A DNA stretch of 64,000 bases from Clostridiales bacterium (lineage in GTDB: Bacteria; Bacillota; Desulfotomaculia; Desulfotomaculales; VENG01), in NCBI GenBank assembly GCA_016278505.1, contig JADQBQ010000004.1, positions 25,930 to 89,929 on the forward strand. The letters are read 5' to 3'. Shown piece by piece: positions 60,899 through 64,000 of this stretch; position 1 is the first letter of the stretch; every line of letters begins with the position of its first letter. A program made the translations under genes and the position numbers. Below the pieces are notes generated by a model that made no database searches, had not been told where the DNA came from, and saw only the letters and a program-made list of their open reading frames with translations.

Positions 60899-61301
60899 AA
60901 ATGTGGTATCAGTGAACCCAGAGCAGTCCGTCGCAGAAGCCGCACAAAAAATGAGCCAATATAATATAGGCTCGGTACCGGTAGTACAAAACGGACAAGT
61001 TGTAGGAATTTTAACGGACAGAGATGTCTCGCTGCGGGCAACATCCAAAGGGCTTGACCCTAATAATACTAAAGTAAATGCTGTAATGTCTCAAAATTTG
61101 GTGACTGGATCTTCACAAATGGATGTCCATGAAGCAGCAGGTCTGATGAAGCAAAAGCAAATCAGACGTCTTCCCGTAGTTGATAATAACCAACTTGCCG
61201 GTATGGTATCCATTGGTGACTTGGCCACCAAGAACGTTTACCAGAATGAAGCAGGAGAAGCATTATCAGGTATTTCTCAGCCTTCATCCCCACTACTATA
61301 G
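60861..61301 (+). CDS. CBS-domain pair protein
   Basis: 146 residues: two CBS domains (about 8-65, IMTKNVVSVNPEQSVAEAAQ to GILTDRDVSLRA; 74-130, VMSQNLVTGSSQMDVHEAAG to GMVSIGDLATKN) and a short Ser/Pro tail. CBS pairs bind adenine nucleotides and act as energy sensors. GGGAGG precedes the ATG, which lies inside the end of the upstream gene in another frame, so translation is probably coupled. Related stand-alone CBS proteins (YhcV-like) occur in many endospore formers; the regulated partner is unknown. Confidence 0.92.
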   Translation: MPQQQQLGQIMTKNVVSVNPEQSVAEAAQKMSQYNIGSVPVVQNGQVVGILTDRDVSLRATSKGLDPNNTKVNAVMSQNLVTGSSQMDVHEAAGLMKQKQIRRLPVVDNNQLAGMVSIGDLATKNVYQNEAGEALSGISQPSSPLL

Positions 61302-61319
61302 AGTTTAAAATAAGCAATT

Positions 61320-61353
61320 AACAAGGCCGGGTGATTTAAAGTCCGGCCTTGTT
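61320..61353 (+). terminator. terminator after the CBS gene
   Basis: AACAAGGCCGG and CCGGCCTTGTT form an 11-bp stem, 18 nt past the stop, followed by a mixed T-rich tail. Confidence 0.8.
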
Positions 61354-61375
61354 GTTGGTTTCTGTTTTACCCACT

Positions 61376-61504
61376 TCACTCACCTTTCATTCTCTCAGGA
61401 ACCTTATTCCTTTTATTTATTTGTGCTCTTTCCAACTCAGCTTTGAAAAAAGGCTCCTCCCAAAAATGTTTTAACCACCTGTGAAGTTTTGCAGTTAAAT
61501 CCAC
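61376..61504 (-). CDS. small basic protein, 42 aa
   Basis: Not in the ORF track. Minus-strand GTG start after AGAGGTGG, reading DLTAKLHRWLKHFWEEPFF then an Arg/Lys-rich helix (ELERAQINKRNKVPERMKGE). It looks like one amphipathic helix with Trp residues and a charged tail. It could be a small membrane-associated protein. No family is recognised; it may be spurious, but the ribosome site and composition are good. Confidence 0.45.
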   Translation of the reverse strand: MDLTAKLHRWLKHFWEEPFFKAELERAQINKRNKVPERMKGE

Positions 61505-61879
61505 TTTAACCACCTCTTTTTCATTATGTCCAAAAAACAAATCTTAGATTATTCAAAAAAGAATGATTTTTTATGAAACTATGTTAAGAAAAGCCTGAAG
61601 GATCTATTTGAACTATGTTTCATTATTTGAGATTTGATAGAGTGATTTGACAATTGCTCATAACTAATTGACTGGTTTACTATGGTAATAGTGTAATTAA
61701 CAGGTTTGCCTAGTGACAAAAGACACTATCATCGGCTACAGCGACAGGAGTGGAGTTTGTTAATTATTTTTTATGGGGGCAGGTGATCTATTAGAAGGAG
61801 TTAATAGTCCAGTAACATTAGCGATCAAAATTATTCTAACGCAAGAATTCCAACCTTTATTACAAAGGAGGTCGAAAGA
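61505..61879. promoter_or_regulatory. upstream region of the CODH gene
   Basis: About 375 bp without a gene. A short dyad TAGTG-ACAAAAGA-CACTA (61711-61728) could bind a regulator. A TTGACA box (61649) has no clear -10 partner. AAAGGAGGTCG lies 7 nt before the cooS ATG. Confidence 0.4.
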
Positions 61880-63901
61880 ATGCCAAGGTTTAAAGATCCA
61901 AGCCTTACAAGCCGGCCATCGGGTAAGGCACCCAGGGTAGTTGATCCCAAAAATATAAAGCGGTCAATAGACCCCGCAGTTGTTGAGATGATTGACGTAG
62001 CCCAAGAACAAGGGGTTGTTACGGCGTTCGACCGCGTTTTAGCACAGCAGCCGCAATGTCAATTTGGCTATAAAGGTATTTGCTGTCGCTTCTGCATGAT
62101 GGGCCCATGCCGCATTAAAGCAGAGGAAGGCCCTGCCAGCAGGGGGATCTGTGGGGCCAACTCGTGGACCATAGTGGCCCGCAGTGTGGGCCTGATGATT
62201 CTGACCGGCTGTGCATCACATGCCCAGCACGGGAATCACATCACTCATACCATGCACATGATAGCCGAAGGGGATGCACCGGATTATGAAATAAAAGACG
62301 AGGACAAGTTAAGGCGGATTTGCCAAAAGGTTGGTATTGGCACAGACGGCAAAGATAAAATAACCCTGGCCAAAGAATTATCGGAGAAAGCAAGCGAGGA
62401 CTTCAGCCGCCTAAAGGGCGAAGGTGAAGCAACATGGATAGCTGATATGGTTACCAAGGATAGAAACAAGCTTTACCGGTCACATAATGTTATGCCTCAC
62501 GGTATCCATGCAACCATATCAGATCTTGTCACCCAAGCTCACGTAGGTATGGATAACGATCCGGTAAACTTGGTGTTTAGTGCCGTCCGGGTAGGTTTAG
62601 CTGACCTGGCCGGAAAGTGGGTTGCCACTGACCTGTCGGATATTATTTTCGGTACACCCGAACCGGTTGCAAGTGAAGCCAATATGGGCGTGCTGGATCC
62701 CAAAAAAGTTAACATCGTGTTACACGGCCATAACCCGCTGCTTAGCGAAATGGTGGTTGGGGCGGCACGGGAAATGGAAGAACAGGCCAAGGCCGCCGGC
62801 GCAAACGGCATCAACCTGGTAGGTATTTGTTGTACCGGTAACGAGGTATTAATGCGCCAGGGAATCCCTCTTGTTACCTCCTTCTCCTCACAAGAACTTG
62901 CCATCTGCACAGGTGCCGTTGATGCCATGGTAGTGGACGTACAGTGCATTATGCCTGGATTAAATACCATAGCTCAGTGTTTTGGCACCAGGCTGATTAC
63001 TACTTCTGATATTGTTAAAAACCCAGGCACCATCCATATAGACTATCAGGAATCCAAGGCTATGGAGAATGCTCAACAGGTTGTGGGACATGCCATTGAA
63101 GCCTACCAGGAACGCGGCACCCGTCCTGTACACATTCCCAATATTAAGAGTAAGACTGTGGCAGGCTGGAGCAATGAGGCCATTTTCGAGCTTTTTAAAA
63201 CCGTGAATCCGGATAACCCTGTAAGAGTCTTAAACGACGCTATTCTATCCGGAGAGCTTAAAGGGATCATTTTAATGGCCGGATGCAACAACTTAAAAAC
63301 TTTCCAGGATCAAGCTCACATAGAGATTACCAAGGAAATGCTCAAAAACGACGTATTTGTAGTCACTACCGGATGTAACGCACAAGCTTGTGCCAAAGCA
63401 GGTTTAATGGATCCGGCCAACGTTGATAAGTATTGTGGTGAAGGGCTGAAGAAATTCCTCAAGCGCATTGGTGAAAAAGCAAACCTTAGTACTGGCTTAC
63501 CACCGACATTCCATATTGGATCCTGCGTTGACAACTCCAGAGCGGCTGAGCTGCTCATGCTGATGGCAGAAGACCTTGGCGTAGATACTCCCAAGGTACC
63601 CTTCGTGGCATCGGCACCAGAGGCCATGAGCGGTAAGGCTACCAGTATCGGGACCTGGGCAGTGACCATCGGGATGCCCACCCACGTAGGTACCATGCCC
63701 CCAGTTGAAGGCTCAGATTTAATATACAGTATTTTAACCCAAGTTGCCGGAGACGTATTTGGCGGTTACTTCATTTTGGAACCGGATATTGAAACTGCCA
63801 GCCAGAAACTGCTCAACGCATTGGAATATAGGACTTGGAAGCTAGGGATTCACAAAAAGGTAGCTGACGATCAAGAAGCCACACTATGTCAAAACTGGTA
63901 A
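61880..63901 (+). CDS. cooS: Ni-Fe carbon monoxide dehydrogenase catalytic subunit
   Basis: 673 residues. It interconverts CO and CO2 at a NiFe4S C-cluster. The N-terminal cysteines for the B and D clusters are seen in CQFGYKGICCRFCMMGPCRI and RGICGANSW. C-cluster ligands appear in GCASHAQHGNHITH, CCTGNEVLMR, MAGCNNLKTF, TTGCNAQACAKAG and HIGSCVDNSR. Because an AcsB start follows within 28 nt, this is the CODH of the acetyl-CoA synthase complex (also called acsA), supplying CO for acetyl-CoA synthesis in the Wood-Ljungdahl pathway. A strong ribosome site (AAAGGAGG) fits high expression. Confidence 0.97.
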   Translation: MPRFKDPSLTSRPSGKAPRVVDPKNIKRSIDPAVVEMIDVAQEQGVVTAFDRVLAQQPQCQFGYKGICCRFCMMGPCRIKAEEGPASRGICGANSWTIVARSVGLMILTGCASHAQHGNHITHTMHMIAEGDAPDYEIKDEDKLRRICQKVGIGTDGKDKITLAKELSEKASEDFSRLKGEGEATWIADMVTKDRNKLYRSHNVMPHGIHATISDLVTQAHVGMDNDPVNLVFSAVRVGLADLAGKWVATDLSDIIFGTPEPVASEANMGVLDPKKVNIVLHGHNPLLSEMVVGAAREMEEQAKAAGANGINLVGICCTGNEVLMRQGIPLVTSFSSQELAICTGAVDAMVVDVQCIMPGLNTIAQCFGTRLITTSDIVKNPGTIHIDYQESKAMENAQQVVGHAIEAYQERGTRPVHIPNIKSKTVAGWSNEAIFELFKTVNPDNPVRVLNDAILSGELKGIILMAGCNNLKTFQDQAHIEITKEMLKNDVFVVTTGCNAQACAKAGLMDPANVDKYCGEGLKKFLKRIGEKANLSTGLPPTFHIGSCVDNSRAAELLMLMAEDLGVDTPKVPFVASAPEAMSGKATSIGTWAVTIGMPTHVGTMPPVEGSDLIYSILTQVAGDVFGGYFILEPDIETASQKLLNALEYRTWKLGIHKKVADDQEATLCQNW

Positions 63902-63928
63902 AAAATAAGGTCGAAGGGAGGAATGAAA

Positions 63929-64000
63929 ATGACCGAAACCTCTAATTTTGATCAACTATTCGAAGGCGCTATTGAGCCGGGTCAAGAGCCCAAGCCGCTC
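63929..64000 (+). CDS. acsB: acetyl-CoA synthase (CODH/ACS alpha subunit), 5' end only
   Basis: The first 24 codons read TSNFDQLFEGAIEPGQEPK, matching the typical N-terminus of acetyl-CoA synthase (FDKIFEGAI.PGKEP). GGGAGG lies upstream and the gene begins 28 nt after cooS, the order seen in acetogens and Desulfotomaculum relatives. AcsB joins CO, a methyl group and CoA at its nickel A-cluster. The window ends inside the gene. Confidence 0.85.
   Translation, partial: MTETSNFDQLFEGAIEPGQEPKPL

Noticed and set aside
62539-62970. Minus-strand ORFs over cooS
   Set aside because: cooS is a long, well matched gene; the antisense frames are by-products of its codon use.
1-64000. CRISPR array or cas genes
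   Set aside because: No regularly spaced repeats and no Cas-like proteins were seen in the window.
1-64000. rRNA operon
   Set aside because: No rRNA-like sequence was recognised; the only RNA genes found are tRNA-Val and tRNA-Leu.

Overview
The window comes from an anaerobic, spore-forming clostridial Firmicute, most likely of the Desulfotomaculum/Pelotomaculum group (Peptococcaceae). The clues are a Ni-CO dehydrogenase gene followed directly by the start of acetyl-CoA synthase (Wood-Ljungdahl pathway), the polA-mutM-ytaF-coaE order known from endospore formers, AddAB instead of RecBCD, and an agr-like cyclic peptide system. This is inferred from gene content only.

Layout. (1) 1-14.9 kb is ordinary chromosome: a membrane-protein tail, two hypothetical genes, a diguanylate cyclase, tRNA-Val(GAC), a D-Ala-D-Ala carboxypeptidase, a degenerate polysaccharide deacetylase, two tandem DedA proteins, a SEC-C protein, an S41 protease with a C-terminal stalk domain, then polA-mutM-ytaF-coaE and a lytic transglycosylase. 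(2) tRNA-Leu(GAG) at 14975-15059 marks the edge of a composite genomic island. The last 54 nt of the tRNA recur exactly at 52629-52682. A diverged copy lies at 22062-22112 and a short copy with chromosomal flank at 22151-22223. The probable original tRNA terminator now sits about 37.6 kb downstream. (3) Segment A (15.1-22.1 kb) carries two tyrosine recombinases, two large serine recombinases (one frameshifted) and a lipoprotein. (4) Segment B (22.2-52.6 kb) is defence-like and mosaic: a GNAT gene with a small partner, addAB (addA frameshifted), a WYL regulator, a VWA protein, a McrB-like AAA/DUF2357 nuclease/coiled-coil trio, remnants (phosphatase tail, frameshifted gene, half a UvrD-like helicase), then an AT-rich run with three dynamin-like GTPases, several coiled-coil proteins and a second WYL regulator. 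(5) After the right repeat come a TerD protein, cyclic-di-GMP proteins, a CopZ-like chaperone, an agr-like module (membrane domain, AgrB, AgrD peptide, then a membrane GGDEF-HD-GYP protein), a CBS protein and the CODH/ACS start.

The strongest candidates for an undescribed system are the compact dynamin operon (42.0-50.0 kb, WYL gene upstream) and the AAA/DUF2357/coiled-coil + VWA set. The latter two transcription units share a nearly identical 20-bp palindrome placed exactly 9 nt upstream of a -10-like hexamer. Three genes look interrupted by single-base changes in or near homopolymer runs (a serine recombinase, addA and the 38.3 kb gene); mutation and sequencing error cannot be separated from this sequence alone.
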